The notes below the pieces were generated by a model. That model was not told the DNA's origin and did no database searches. It saw only the letters and a list, made by a program, of their open reading frames with translations. Position numbers and translations under genes: made by a program. Of a stretch of 49,346 nt of DNA, positions 1-8,694 are shown piece after piece (position 1 is the stretch's first letter; every line of letters starts with the position of its first letter). Source of the DNA: Methylomonas sp. (GTDB lineage: Bacteria; Pseudomonadota; Gammaproteobacteria; Methylococcales; Methylomonadaceae); the NCBI GenBank assembly GCA_026988155.1, contig JALSLW010000006.1, positions 1-49,346 of the forward strand, read 5' to 3'.

Positions 1-53
1 CTTCTAAGTCCTTACTTCTAAGCAGAAAGTAATCTTAGAGAAAACAGGTTTAT

Positions 54-1115
54 ATGACGATTCGGGTTTTAATTGTTGACGATTCTAGGTTCATTTGCAA
101 TAGAATTCGCGAGATTCTGCAGCAGGAGTCTGATTTTAAGGTGGTTGGCATAGCCGCAAATGGAAAACAGGCTTTGCAGATGGCAGTTCAGCTAGAGCCT
201 GATGTAATTACTATGGATATTGAAATGCCCATTATGGATGGCATTTCTGCAGTAAAGGAAATTATGGCCGAATGTCCTACCGCCATATTGATGTTTTCCG
301 CTACTACCTATGCGGGGGCACAGGCAACATTGGATGCTCTAAGTGCAGGAGCAATTGATTTCTTGCCTAAACAGCTGAATGAAATAGATGGTGACAGGGA
401 GATGGCAAAACGTTTGCTTAGGCGTCGAGTTCGCTTAGTTGCCTTGCAATCAAAAAGAATTAAATTGAAGTCAACGGCTGATGTCAGCACAGCTCACGTA
501 GCCGCAAGGCTGCCTAAAAAAATTCCCCCTATCCATTTAGCGGATAAAAAAATTGAATTATTGGTGATCGTTGCTTCGACAGGCGGACCTGTTGCTATTC
601 AAAAAGTTTTGAGCCAGCTGCCGGGCAATGGATCCTTTCCTATACTTATTGTTCAGCACATGCCGCATAATTTTACAGAAAGTTTTGCACAGAGGTTAAA
701 CCAGCTGTGTCATGTGACTGTAAAAGAAGCAGCCGATGGTGATATTTTAAAACCGGGAGAAGTATTGCTGGCTCCAGGCGGCAAGCAAATGCGGCTGGAA
801 GCAATGACAGGAAAGAAAGCGGTTAGGATAACTGAAAAACAGGCAGGTGAAATATATAGCCCCTGTGCAGATATCACTTTAGCATCTATTGCGGATAAGT
901 TTTCTGGCAATGTGCTGACAGTAGTTTTAACCGGTATGGGAGCCGATGGAAAAGAAGGTGCGGTTGCATTAAAGAAAAAAGGGTTTTCAATTTGGGCTCA
1001 GGATGAGGCGAGCAGTACTATTTATGGGATGCCAAAAGCTATTGCCGATGCAAATCTTGCCGATAAAATATATAGCCTTGATGCCATCGCTAACGAATTT
1101 AAAAAATTGAGATAA
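54..1115 (+). CDS. cheB: CheB chemotaxis methylesterase/deamidase
   Basis: CheB removes methyl groups from receptor glutamates and so resets chemotaxis receptors during adaptation. The protein has 353 residues, normal for the family. An N-terminal receiver domain (about 1-125) has the acidic pair D9/D10, phospho-acceptor D55 in MDIEMP and K106. A charged linker leads to the methylesterase domain (about 165-350). The catalytic triad is visible as S175 in ASTGG, H202 in VQHMP and D298 in GMGADG. It is the first complete gene here; CheY/CheZ/CheA would be expected just upstream of the window, as in Pseudomonas-type clusters. Its stop codon overlaps the next start (TAATG), so it is probably cotranslated with the motor genes. 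Activity is expected to be controlled by CheA phosphorylation of D55. Confidence 0.96.
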   Translation: MTIRVLIVDDSRFICNRIREILQQESDFKVVGIAANGKQALQMAVQLEPDVITMDIEMPIMDGISAVKEIMAECPTAILMFSATTYAGAQATLDALSAGAIDFLPKQLNEIDGDREMAKRLLRRRVRLVALQSKRIKLKSTADVSTAHVAARLPKKIPPIHLADKKIELLVIVASTGGPVAIQKVLSQLPGNGSFPILIVQHMPHNFTESFAQRLNQLCHVTVKEAADGDILKPGEVLLAPGGKQMRLEAMTGKKAVRITEKQAGEIYSPCADITLASIADKFSGNVLTVVLTGMGADGKEGAVALKKKGFSIWAQDEASSTIYGMPKAIADANLADKIYSLDAIANEFKKLR

Positions 1116-1855
1116 TGGATATTTTAAGTGTTTTAGGTGTTTTCTTAGGCTTTATAGCAATCATAGGCGGCAATTTTTTAGAAGGCGGACAAATTGCCTC
1201 ATTAATTAACATACCCGCATTAATTATTGTGTTTGGCGGAACTTTAGGAGCAACTTTTTTACACTTTCCAACCCGCACAGTTTTGCATAGCATTAAAATT
1301 TTATGGCTTATTGTAAACCCGAGAAAACACTTGCTGGAAAAACAAATTAAAAAAGTTGCAAAATGGAGTGCTTTAGCCAGAAAAGAAGGTTTGCTGGGAC
1401 TGGAAGCTATTGCTGATCGAGAAACTGACCCCTTTGCCAAAAAAGGGTTGCAATTATTGGTGGATGGCAATGAACCTGAGGTTATTAGGGACTGTCTGGA
1501 AGTAGAGCTTAACACCATTGAACATAATGAAGTGCAGGCTGCAAAAGTGTATGAAGCGATGGGGGGCTATTCGCCAACAATAGGCATTATCGGTGCGGTT
1601 GTGGGACTGATACAGGTTATGCAGAATTTGGCCAATCCTGAATTATTGGGTTCTGGGATTGCAACGGCTTTTGTGGCTACAATTTATGGTGTGGGATTTG
1701 CCAATTTACTGTTTTTACCTATTGCAAATAAATTAAAATTGCAAGCCTATGCTTTACTGCAAGCTAAAGAACTGATGCTGGAAGGAATTACAGCTATAGC
1801 AGAAGGTGAGAACCCAAGAAATATAGAATTAAAGCTATCCGGCTATATTGCATAA
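1115..1855 (+). CDS. motC: MotA-family flagellar stator protein (MotC type)
   Basis: This is the ion-channel stator subunit that pushes on the flagellar rotor, an inner-membrane protein of 246 residues with four predicted membrane segments. Conserved MotA landmarks are present: the charged cytoplasmic stretch ARKEGLLGLE, the third-helix motif GGYSPTIGIIGAVVGL with its functional proline, and the fourth helix ending FLPIANKLK with the second conserved proline. Its place directly after cheB and before a MotB-like gene matches the motCD arrangement of Pseudomonas, where it is a second stator set beside motAB. Start ATG overlaps the cheB stop. Proton or sodium use cannot be decided from the sequence alone. 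The motC name rests on gene order. Confidence 0.92.
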   Translation: MDILSVLGVFLGFIAIIGGNFLEGGQIASLINIPALIIVFGGTLGATFLHFPTRTVLHSIKILWLIVNPRKHLLEKQIKKVAKWSALARKEGLLGLEAIADRETDPFAKKGLQLLVDGNEPEVIRDCLEVELNTIEHNEVQAAKVYEAMGGYSPTIGIIGAVVGLIQVMQNLANPELLGSGIATAFVATIYGVGFANLLFLPIANKLKLQAYALLQAKELMLEGITAIAEGENPRNIELKLSGYIA

Positions 1856-1869
1856 AAAGGTAATTATCG

Positions 1870-2724
1870 ATGGCACGAACACGGCGTAAGAAAAATTTAT
1901 TTGATGAAGGTGATAACCATGAGCGCTGGCTGGTGTCGTATGCTGATTTTGTAACATTGCTTTTTGCATTTTTTGTGGTGATGTATTCAATTTCATCAGT
2001 TAATAATGAGAAGTATGAAACTTTGTCTGAGGCCCTAGGCAGTGCATTTTCTGGGGATCATGATGTGCAGAAAGTGGCTGATCCCATTCAGATAGGCGAA
2101 GTGACCCCAACTACCATCAAACCGATTATTCTTGAGAACCCGACCAAGGAAGAAATAGAAAAGAAAAGAGATTTGAGTGCAGAGATTTTAAAGGAAAGAC
2201 GAGAATTGCAGTTAATCTCAGAACAGTTTGAAGATGTGCTGCAACCCTATATTGAAAATAAATTGGTTGAAGTTAAGCGCAATGATTTCTGGATTGAGCT
2301 GGAAATGAACAGTGAATTGCTGTTTTTAAGCGGCGAAGCCGAACTGTCCAGAAAAGCTATTCCAGTCCTTAAAAAAGTAGCCGAAGTTGTTAGGGCAATT
2401 CCAAATGCCATCAATATTGAGGGACATACCGATAATATGCCAATTGATACTGTCGAATTTCCCTCAAACTGGGATTTGTCTTCGGCAAGAGCAACCAGTG
2501 TAGTAAGGCAATTTGTTCAGAATGGGATTTCAGCAAAACGGTTGTCAGCAATTGGCTATGGAGAATTTCATCCTATTGCCGATAACAATAATGCAGAAGG
2601 TCGTTTTAAAAACCGGCGGGTTGTGCTGGTTTTAATGTCACAGGCTTTTGCTAGATACGGCATGAGCGACCAGCGCAGAGCTGAGATGTTAAATATTAAA
2701 AGTTCTGCTGATTCATCAAATTAA
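1870..2724 (+). CDS. motD: MotB-family flagellar stator protein (MotD type)
   Basis: This is the stator partner that anchors the motor to peptidoglycan and carries the ion-binding aspartate. The 284-residue protein starts with a basic stretch, then the MotB plug/transmembrane segment WLVSYADFVTLLFAFFVVMY, where D26 corresponds to the essential ion-binding Asp. A charged periplasmic linker (about 60-150) precedes a C-terminal OmpA-like peptidoglycan-binding domain with EGHTDNMPI, a two-residue WDLSSARA motif and the terminal FKNRRVVLVL motif. It starts 14 bases after the motC stop with the same reading direction, so the two subunits are made together. The name motD rests on operon position beside parC and cheW genes. 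Confidence 0.92.
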   Translation: MARTRRKKNLFDEGDNHERWLVSYADFVTLLFAFFVVMYSISSVNNEKYETLSEALGSAFSGDHDVQKVADPIQIGEVTPTTIKPIILENPTKEEIEKKRDLSAEILKERRELQLISEQFEDVLQPYIENKLVEVKRNDFWIELEMNSELLFLSGEAELSRKAIPVLKKVAEVVRAIPNAINIEGHTDNMPIDTVEFPSNWDLSSARATSVVRQFVQNGISAKRLSAIGYGEFHPIADNNNAEGRFKNRRVVLVLMSQAFARYGMSDQRRAEMLNIKSSADSSN

Positions 2725-2742
2725 TAGATTGATTAACCAACT

Positions 2743-3546
2743 ATGAAAATATGGGCTGTATCAAATCAAAAAGGAGGGGTAGGAAAAACGACCACGGTTG
2801 TTTCTCTTGGCAGTCTATTATCTTCGTGGGGATTTAGAACGCTGCTGATAGATCTCGATCCGCATGGCTCCTTAACCAGCTATTTTAAAATTAACCCAGA
2901 TGAAATAGAGGCTAGTGTCTATAACCTTTTTCATGATACTGGGCAGAAAAAAAACAATATTGATCCCAAGGCTTATATTACAGAAACAGGTTTTGATGGG
3001 CTATCTATTTTGCCTGCGTCTACCGCTATTGCGACTCTGGATAGGCAAGTAGCCTCTTTAGGAGGCATGGGCTTGGTGATTAGCAATGCGCTTAAAAAAA
3101 TGGCAGATGATTATGACTATGTGATTATAGACAGCCCGCCTATGCTGGGCATATTAATGATCAATGCACTGGCTGCCTGCCAGCATATTATTATTCCTTC
3201 TCTATCAGAACATTTGGCTTTAAAAGGGCTGGAAAGGATGCTGCATACCATGCAGATGGTGTTTAAATCGCGAAAAAACCAGCCTAAATATACTATCGTG
3301 CCCACCATGTTTGATAAGCGAACTAAAGCAGCACGGGAAAGTTTGCTGCTGCTAAAGCAAAGCTACCCCAATAATCTCTGGGATTCAGTGATTCCGATAG
3401 ATACAAAAATAAGGGATGCCAGTATTCAAGGTATTCCGGCCCCTCTTTATGAGCCGAAGTCAAAATCTGCTGAAGCTTATGCCAGTTTATTGGAACTGTT
3501 ATTGCAAGAGAATACTCAGAATGACAAAAAAATGGCAGTAGGCTAA
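2743..3546 (+). CDS. parC: ParA-like ATPase for chemotaxis array placement (ParC type)
   Basis: This is a ParA/MinD-family P-loop ATPase of 267 residues. The deviant Walker A motif KGGVGKTT lies at about residues 10-17, Walker A' as LLIDLDPHGS, and Walker B as YVIIDSPPM. In polarly flagellated gammaproteobacteria, a ParA homologue encoded between motD and cheW genes (called ParC) places chemosensory arrays at the cell pole; that role is established for Vibrio and Pseudomonas relatives and is inferred here from position. It is not a chromosome-partition pair, since no parB follows. The stop overlaps the start of the next gene (TAATG), pointing to coupled expression with the CheW-domain protein that is its likely partner. 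Confidence 0.88.
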   Translation: MKIWAVSNQKGGVGKTTTVVSLGSLLSSWGFRTLLIDLDPHGSLTSYFKINPDEIEASVYNLFHDTGQKKNNIDPKAYITETGFDGLSILPASTAIATLDRQVASLGGMGLVISNALKKMADDYDYVIIDSPPMLGILMINALAACQHIIIPSLSEHLALKGLERMLHTMQMVFKSRKNQPKYTIVPTMFDKRTKAARESLLLLKQSYPNNLWDSVIPIDTKIRDASIQGIPAPLYEPKSKSAEAYASLLELLLQENTQNDKKMAVG

Positions 3547-4265
3547 TGCAAGCAGAAAAGTTTGTTCAACAGGTTGTGCATCAGGAAATAGCTTTAGATA
3601 GTTATTTGAGTACATTACTAGATGAAATTCCCAGTGATTTAGAGCTTGATCTTGCCGAAGAGGTAAAGATTGATTTAAAACCTGTTAAGCACGCAGAACC
3701 AATCGTTAAACCGGTAAAAAAAATAAAAACAGAGAAAGTGGCTGTCTCTGTTGCTGATACAGAAAAAAATATAGAAAAAACCGAGCCGCTGCACATGGCA
3801 AAGCCTCTTTCCGTTATGCCAGAATGGGCACAAAATGAGTTTCAGGCTCTATATTTTAGAGTGGGTAAGTTAATTTTGGCTGTGCCATTAACCGAGCTGT
3901 TACGGACGATAAAAATAGAAAAAACCCCTACCAATATACCGGGGCAGCCTTCATGGTTTATCGGGCTGCTTGATACACATGAGCAAAGGGTTGGCATTTT
4001 AGATACGGGACAGCTTATTTTTGGGAAATCAAGAGGCCAGCAAAGGGATCTGGAAAAGCAGCCTTTTCGAAGTATTTTGATTACTCATGATGGCAAATGG
4101 GGGCTGGCATGTGATGAAATACTGTCAATAGGGAAGCTTGAGCCAGGCAAAGTACGTTGGCGCACTTTGCGCAATAATAAGCCTTGGCTGATCGGTACGG
4201 TGATAGATGAATTAACAGCCATTATTGATATTAATCATTTGGTTCCTCATAGAAAATCCAGTTAA
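3546..4265 (+). CDS. CheW-domain protein with charged N-terminal extension (ParP-like)
   Basis: The 239-residue protein has two parts. Residues 1 to about 95 are low-complexity and rich in Lys, Glu and Val, probably disordered. Residues about 100-235 form a CheW-like domain (FQALYFRVGKLILAVPL, then FIGLLDTHEQRVGILDTGQL). The region is more divergent than the canonical CheW encoded just downstream. In Vibrio, ParP has this design, a flexible N-terminal part plus a CheW-like domain, and links the ParC ATPase to CheA arrays. The start overlaps the stop of the ParC-like gene. The ParP role is therefore inferred from domain layout and gene order; a second array adaptor is the alternative. Confidence 0.78.
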   Translation: MQAEKFVQQVVHQEIALDSYLSTLLDEIPSDLELDLAEEVKIDLKPVKHAEPIVKPVKKIKTEKVAVSVADTEKNIEKTEPLHMAKPLSVMPEWAQNEFQALYFRVGKLILAVPLTELLRTIKIEKTPTNIPGQPSWFIGLLDTHEQRVGILDTGQLIFGKSRGQQRDLEKQPFRSILITHDGKWGLACDEILSIGKLEPGKVRWRTLRNNKPWLIGTVIDELTAIIDINHLVPHRKSS

Positions 4266-4321
4266 ATTTTGGTTTTCTACTAAAATTAATAAATATATTT
4301 AAAAATTGGTGAGCAGGAAGA

Positions 4322-4795
4322 ATGAGCGAAGATAATAAACAGAATGACCCCATTATGCAGTGGGTAACTTTTCGTCTAGGCGATGAAAAATATGGCATTA
4401 ATGTTATGCAGGTACAGGAAGTATTGAGAATTACTGAAATTGCCCCTGTACCTGGTGCTCCTTCCTATGTTTTAGGCATTATTAATCTGCGGGGCAATGT
4501 CGTTACCGTGATTGATACACGTAACCGTTTTGGGTTGATGTCCAAGGAAACCGATGACGTTTCGCGAGTGGTCATTATTGAAACTGAAGAGCATATCATT
4601 GGCATTTTGGTTGATAGCGTTGCAGAAGTTGTTGAAATGCGAACATCTGAAATTGAGACTGCGCCGAATGTAGGCAATGAGGAAACCTCAAAATATATTC
4701 AGGGTGTAACCAGTCGGGATAATGAACTGCTTATTTTAGTAGATTTGAATAAATTTCTCAGTGATGAAGAAAAACAGGAAATGGATTTGTTTTAG
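4322..4795 (+). CDS. cheW: CheW chemotaxis adaptor
   Basis: CheW couples methyl-accepting chemoreceptors to the CheA kinase. The 157-residue protein is full length and consists of one CheW domain, with FRLGDEKYGINVMQVQEVLR at the start, the conserved PGAPSYVLGIINLRGNVVTV core that meets receptors and CheA, and a C-terminal GVTSRDNELLILVDLNKFL strand. An AGGAAG ribosome-binding site sits just upstream of the ATG. It lies 56 bases after the ParP-like gene, and two small genes of the same operon follow. Confidence 0.95.
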   Translation: MSEDNKQNDPIMQWVTFRLGDEKYGINVMQVQEVLRITEIAPVPGAPSYVLGIINLRGNVVTVIDTRNRFGLMSKETDDVSRVVIIETEEHIIGILVDSVAEVVEMRTSEIETAPNVGNEETSKYIQGVTSRDNELLILVDLNKFLSDEEKQEMDLF

Positions 4796-4862
4796 AAAAA
4801 TAGGCTGAGCTAGGTATCGTGAGCAACTGATTTTTCTTGGATTGTAGAAATAAGAGGTAAGC

Positions 4863-5042
4863 ATGATCGAAATTAAGCCAGCACTGACCACAAACCCCAT
4901 TAAAAAAATAACGAAAGTCATTCGCGAGCATCAAAAGCTACCCGAGAAAAAGCCGTCTCAAGCACATAAAAAACAAGGTGAGGGGGAGAATACTGACAGT
5001 TCAAATGACCAGGATCAACAGCATATTAATGAAATTGTTTAA
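4863..5042 (+). CDS. Small charged protein of the chemotaxis operon, 59 residues
   Basis: A short open frame begins with ATG after an AAGAGG ribosome-binding site and ends in TAATG, sharing its last base with the next gene's start. The product begins MIEIKPALTTNPIKKI and is highly hydrophilic, rich in Lys, Gln, Glu and Asp, with no membrane segment or cysteine; it is probably mostly disordered. The tight overlap with the following gene and the clear ribosome-binding site argue that it is translated. I do not recognise the family. Position at the end of a motor/chemotaxis operon suggests a flagellar or array-related accessory role, which is inference only. Confidence 0.65.
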   Translation: MIEIKPALTTNPIKKITKVIREHQKLPEKKPSQAHKKQGEGENTDSSNDQDQQHINEIV

Positions 5043-5422
5043 TGAATGAAATTTTATTGATTATTATCCTTATAGTTGCTGTTATATTCTGCGCATTCAT
5101 CTGGCTTGTTTTCGAGCACAGAAGACTCAAAAAGAGATTGAATATTCTAAGCCGCTATATTGAGCAAAATAATAAAGATATTGCAGGGCTATGTTCAGCA
5201 GCTGTTTCAGTAGATGCAAGGCTATCAGACAGCCACGATCAGCTAAAGCAGATCGCAGAGAAAGTGACTGATTTTGAACAGTATGAGCAGCAGAGTAGCC
5301 AGCCCTATCACAATGAAATACAGCGAGTTCGTGAAGGTGCAAATGCAGAAGAGTTAATGCAGCAGTGCGGGTTGAGCCGGGATGAAGCGGTTTTACTGAT
5401 TAGATTGCATGGTAACAATTGA
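5042..5422 (+). CDS. DUF2802-type membrane-anchored protein
   Basis: The 126-residue protein has one N-terminal membrane helix (about 3-25, ILLIIILIVAVIFCAFIWLV), a long coiled-coil-prone central region rich in Gln and Glu, and a compact C-terminal part (AEELMQQCGLSRDEAVLLIRL) that looks like a short helix-turn-helix. This layout matches DUF2802 proteins, which commonly close flagellar/chemotaxis operons in gammaproteobacteria. Function is not established. The start overlaps the preceding small gene, and the coding frame is followed by a strong hairpin, consistent with being the last gene of the operon. Confidence 0.7.
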   Translation: MNEILLIIILIVAVIFCAFIWLVFEHRRLKKRLNILSRYIEQNNKDIAGLCSAAVSVDARLSDSHDQLKQIAEKVTDFEQYEQQSSQPYHNEIQRVREGANAEELMQQCGLSRDEAVLLIRLHGNN

Positions 5423-5450
5423 AAAATCAGTTAGGGGTAATTGAGACTTT

Positions 5451-5498
5451 AGGAACGAGGGTTTAATAACTTTCGGAAGTTATTAAACCCTCGTTCCT
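5451..5498. repeat. Perfect 22-bp hairpin between convergent genes
   Basis: Bases 5451-5472 pair perfectly with 5477-5498 around a TCGG tetraloop. It separates the end of the chemotaxis operon from the convergent BI-1 gene. There is no T-run directly after it on the plus strand, so it is not a textbook intrinsic terminator, though it may stop or protect transcripts from both sides. Confidence 0.75.
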
Positions 5499-5525
5499 TA
5501 GCCTTGTATAAAGAAACAAGGCTAA
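5498..5525. repeat. Second hairpin, 10-bp stem
   Basis: TTAGCCTTGT at 5498-5507 pairs with ACAAGGCTAA at 5516-5525 with an eight-base loop. It directly abuts the larger hairpin, giving a tandem structure in the 150-base convergent gap. It is possibly part of the same bidirectional terminator or repeat element. Confidence 0.6.
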
Positions 5526-5572
5526 AGTATTTTAAACTAGGGAATCATTATTAGCTTCCAGTTGCCCTTTGA

Positions 5573-6241
5573 TCAATCGTCGCCGCTAAATGCCGCTAAC
5601 AGCTGCAGTAAACTCATAAACAGATTGTAGATTGAAACATATAATGAAACGGTTGCCATAATGTAATTGGTTTCACCGCCGTTAACAATGGCACTGGTCT
5701 CGTATAAAATTAGCCCTGACATCAATAGGACAAACATAGCAGATACCGCAAGCGATAAAGCTGGCATTGCGAAGAAGAACGAAGCTAGACCCGCCAAAAA
5801 GGCAACTAGAATGCCAACCATTAAGAATCCGCCTAAAAAGCTGAAATCTTTGCGAGTTGTTAAGGCATACCCAGAAAGCCCAAGAAAAATAACTCCAGTG
5901 CCACCTAAAGCGGTCATCACTAATTCGCTGCCGTTGGTATAGGCGTTAAGGTACATGTTTATAATGGGGCCTAAAGTTAAGCCCATAAACCCGGTTAAAG
6001 CAAATACGAAGACCAGCCCTAATGAACTGTTGCTGAATTTGCTGGTCAGAAAAAGCAGGCCAAAATAGCCGACCATAGTGATAATCATGCCAGGATGAGG
6101 TAGATTAAACACCATAGAAAGGCCAGCTGTTGCAGCACTGAAAAGCAGCGTCATGGACAAAAGCATGTAGGTGTTTCTCAGCATTTTATTTGTTGATAAA
6201 ATGCCTTCTTCAGAACGTGAAGTAGCAGTCTGTAATCTCAT
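5573..6241 (-). CDS. Bax inhibitor-1/YccA-family membrane protein
   Basis: This is an integral inner-membrane protein of 222 residues with about seven hydrophobic segments, the BI-1 family pattern; bacterial members include YccA, a modulator of FtsH proteolysis, and YbhL. The family-typical tail YVSIYNLFMSLLQLLAAFSGDD is present, with the two acidic residues at the end that in BsYetJ-type proteins belong to the pH-sensing calcium-leak site. The start chosen is the ATG at 6241 (MRLQTATSR), preceded by AAGGA at good spacing; a longer frame reaching 6355 would add a non-conserved extension. It is monocistronic and transcribed divergently from the globin gene. The exact role, FtsH regulation or ion leak, cannot be told apart. 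Confidence 0.88.
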   Translation of the reverse strand: MRLQTATSRSEEGILSTNKMLRNTYMLLSMTLLFSAATAGLSMVFNLPHPGMIITMVGYFGLLFLTSKFSNSSLGLVFVFALTGFMGLTLGPIINMYLNAYTNGSELVMTALGGTGVIFLGLSGYALTTRKDFSFLGGFLMVGILVAFLAGLASFFFAMPALSLAVSAMFVLLMSGLILYETSAIVNGGETNYIMATVSLYVSIYNLFMSLLQLLAAFSGDD

Positions 6242-6373
6242 TGTATTTTCCTTATGTGAATCAATAGTATAAAAGTTAGTTTTTAACGCTGGTAAGCTAT
6301 GTCGACAACCTAATCTTACAAGAGTTTCATTGGTTTTGTAAGTATTTTTCAACAATACATAATAATGTGAACT

Positions 6374-6760
6374 ATGACAAAAAAACCAACAGCACCTTAT
6401 GAATTAATGGGGGGTGAAGCAGCAATATCAAGTTTAGTTGATAGATTTTATTTCTATATGGATACTTTGCCTGAGGTTCAAGGCATAAGAAAAATGCATG
6501 CGAAGAGCTTATCGAATGCTAAAGATAAATTATTTAAATTTTTATCGGGCTGGCTGGGAGGTCCTGATTTATTTGTACAGGAGTTTGGACACCCTATGTT
6601 GAGGCGGCGTCATTTGCCCTTCGCCATTGCCCAGTCAGAAAGAGATCAGTGGATGCTTTGCATGAATAAGGCAATGGCAGAAATGCAGATGGATGATAAT
6701 TTGAGAAAGGCTTTACTGGACGCTTTGGATCATTTGGCAACACACATGATTAATCAATAA
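6374..6760 (+). CDS. Group II truncated haemoglobin
   Basis: This is a small haem protein of 128 residues, the usual size for truncated globins. Group II marks are the WLGGP motif after the E helix, the proximal histidine in RRRHLPF, and a Trp at the G8 position in RDQWMLCM. Such proteins bind oxygen and nitric oxide and are tied to peroxide or NO defence. The start is an ATG near 6374. It is followed after 14 bases by the LapD-like gene in the same direction, so the two may share a transcript, raising the possibility of a gas or redox link to biofilm control (inference). Confidence 0.9.
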   Translation: MTKKPTAPYELMGGEAAISSLVDRFYFYMDTLPEVQGIRKMHAKSLSNAKDKLFKFLSGWLGGPDLFVQEFGHPMLRRRHLPFAIAQSERDQWMLCMNKAMAEMQMDDNLRKALLDALDHLATHMINQ

Positions 6761-6774
6761 GGGAAGTAAATAAG

Positions 6775-8685
6775 ATGGCATTATCCAGGCAGCTGTTACT
6801 GCTTATTTCAGTATTATTCTTAATGATTTTTAGTGTCAATTTTATTTTAAGCGTCAGTAATATAAGAGAATATCTGGAAGGGGAAGCTGAAGTACATGCA
6901 CAGGATACAGCAACCTCTCTAGGGTTATCTTTAAGCCCTCATATGGCTGAAGAAACCGACCCGATCATTGAAACGATGATGAATGCCATTTTCGATATGG
7001 GCTATTATCAGGAAATAAAGTTAGTTAATGTAGAAAACCAGCCTTTAGTTACTCTAACCAATAAGACTATGGCAGAAGGCGTACCCGGCTGGTTTATAGA
7101 AGCACTGCCAATGAAAATCGCCAGTGCTGAAAGTGAAATAAGTTCAGGGTGGAATATCAAGGGTGTAGTGCATGTCACGCTTAACCCAGGCTATGCCTAT
7201 CGTAAATTGTATGAGCAGGCAAAGAGCAGCCTGTATTATTCTCTGGCCACTTTTGCACTATCTATCATTTTGCTGCATATCCTATTGCGAGTTACTTTAG
7301 CCCCTCTAAAGAAAATTGATCAGATGGCCCTGAAGATTGCTGCCGGAAAATTTGAAACAATTGATCAGTTGCCCTGGACTACAGAAGTAAAAAATGTCAC
7401 TACATCAATGAATATGATGTCAGCAAAAGTTGAAGCGGCAATTAAAAGCCTAAATGCAAAATTAGAGAGCATAGGGAAAAAATTGCTGCAGGATGATTTA
7501 ACAGGACTTCCTAAAAAAAGCAGTTTTGAAACAGAAATGGAACATCTTTTTAGTGCAGAAAGCGATATTGAAGCCTATATTTTTGTGATAAAAATTGATG
7601 GTCTAAATGCTTTGGTTAAAGAGCTGGGAACTGATGCCATAGATGCCTTTATAAAAGACTTTTCTGAAGCTTTAACAGGTGTGGCTGAGAATAGTGGCAG
7701 GGGTGACATTTTTGTATACCGTTTTATTGGTTCTGAATTTGTATTATTAGTAAAACAGATAAATCATCAGCAAGTAGAATGGCTGGCAAAAAGGTTAAAA
7801 CATTCTTTTGCAGAAGTAGGTGCAAAATATAAAAAACCAGATATAGCGCATATAGGAATAGTCCCTTTTAATCCTACTGGAACAATAGACAGCATTTTAC
7901 TGGCTGGCAATGAGGCTTATGAGCAGGCTCAATTAATAGGTGCTAACAGCTTTTATATTCGGACAGGCGACGACCCTGCCAAAGATATAGCCGAATGGAA
8001 GTCTTTGGTTTTTAGCATTATTGATATGAAAAAGTATAGTGTTTCTTTCGTTGGCAGTATAAAAAGTTTTGAAACGGAGCAAATATTAATGGTAGATGCT
8101 TTTACCAGGGTGCTTGATAAAAAAGGAAAGCAGCTTTCTATAGCCACCTTTGTTTCCATAGCAGAAAAATTTGCAAAAATTATTGAATTGGATAAAGGCG
8201 TTATTTTAAAGGTGATTGAGCAGATAGAAAGAAAATCTATTGATTATGCTGTAGCCATTAATTTATCGACTAGAACCATTAAAAGCAGTGATTTTCGTTC
8301 ATGGCTAGCTGAGCTTGTTCAGCAAAACCAGGTGATTTCTCGACAACTGGTATTCAGCCTTTCAGCCTATGCAGTAGCAAAAGATTTTTCTGCATATAAA
8401 GAGTTTATAGAGTTTGTTCATCAATTGAATGCGAGGGTGATGATTAAACGGTTTGAAACTCAGTCACTGTCTCCTGAACTGGCAAAAGAGTTAAATCCAG
8501 ACTTTATACGTCTGGCGAGAGACTTAGCCCAAGGTGTTGCTACGGATAAAGGAAAAGCAGAGTTCGCTGAAACTATGAAGGATATTGGTGATTTATTGGA
8601 TATCAGTATATTGGCTGAAAATGTTAATTCCGATGATGACTATATCAGAATAAAAACAATAGGAATTGCCGGCGCCAGCCGATAG
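6775..8685 (+). CDS. LapD-like c-di-GMP receptor with degenerate GGDEF and EAL domains
   Basis: LapD proteins sit in the inner membrane, bind c-di-GMP inside the cell and hold the periplasmic protease LapG outside. The 636-residue protein has membrane helix 1 (about 8-28), a periplasmic domain of the LapD_MoxY_N type (about 29-148), helix 2 (about 150-172), a HAMP segment, a GGDEF-like domain and an EAL-like domain. The GGDEF signature is IGSEF at 318-322, and the EAL triplet position reads VDA at 440-442, so neither catalytic activity is expected. The next gene is a LapG-like protease, which supports the assignment. EAL divergence is stronger than in the reference LapD, so c-di-GMP binding itself is uncertain. 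The gene symbol is withheld for that reason. Confidence 0.82.
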   Translation: MALSRQLLLLISVLFLMIFSVNFILSVSNIREYLEGEAEVHAQDTATSLGLSLSPHMAEETDPIIETMMNAIFDMGYYQEIKLVNVENQPLVTLTNKTMAEGVPGWFIEALPMKIASAESEISSGWNIKGVVHVTLNPGYAYRKLYEQAKSSLYYSLATFALSIILLHILLRVTLAPLKKIDQMALKIAAGKFETIDQLPWTTEVKNVTTSMNMMSAKVEAAIKSLNAKLESIGKKLLQDDLTGLPKKSSFETEMEHLFSAESDIEAYIFVIKIDGLNALVKELGTDAIDAFIKDFSEALTGVAENSGRGDIFVYRFIGSEFVLLVKQINHQQVEWLAKRLKHSFAEVGAKYKKPDIAHIGIVPFNPTGTIDSILLAGNEAYEQAQLIGANSFYIRTGDDPAKDIAEWKSLVFSIIDMKKYSVSFVGSIKSFETEQILMVDAFTRVLDKKGKQLSIATFVSIAEKFAKIIELDKGVILKVIEQIERKSIDYAVAINLSTRTIKSSDFRSWLAELVQQNQVISRQLVFSLSAYAVAKDFSAYKEFIEFVHQLNARVMIKRFETQSLSPELAKELNPDFIRLARDLAQGVATDKGKAEFAETMKDIGDLLDISILAENVNSDDDYIRIKTIGIAGASR

Positions 8686-8694
8686 CTGTTTAGA

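Noticed and set aside
2743-3546. ParA as part of a plasmid partition system
   Set aside because: No ParB or centromere-like repeats; genes on both sides are motor and chemotaxis genes, so array placement fits better.
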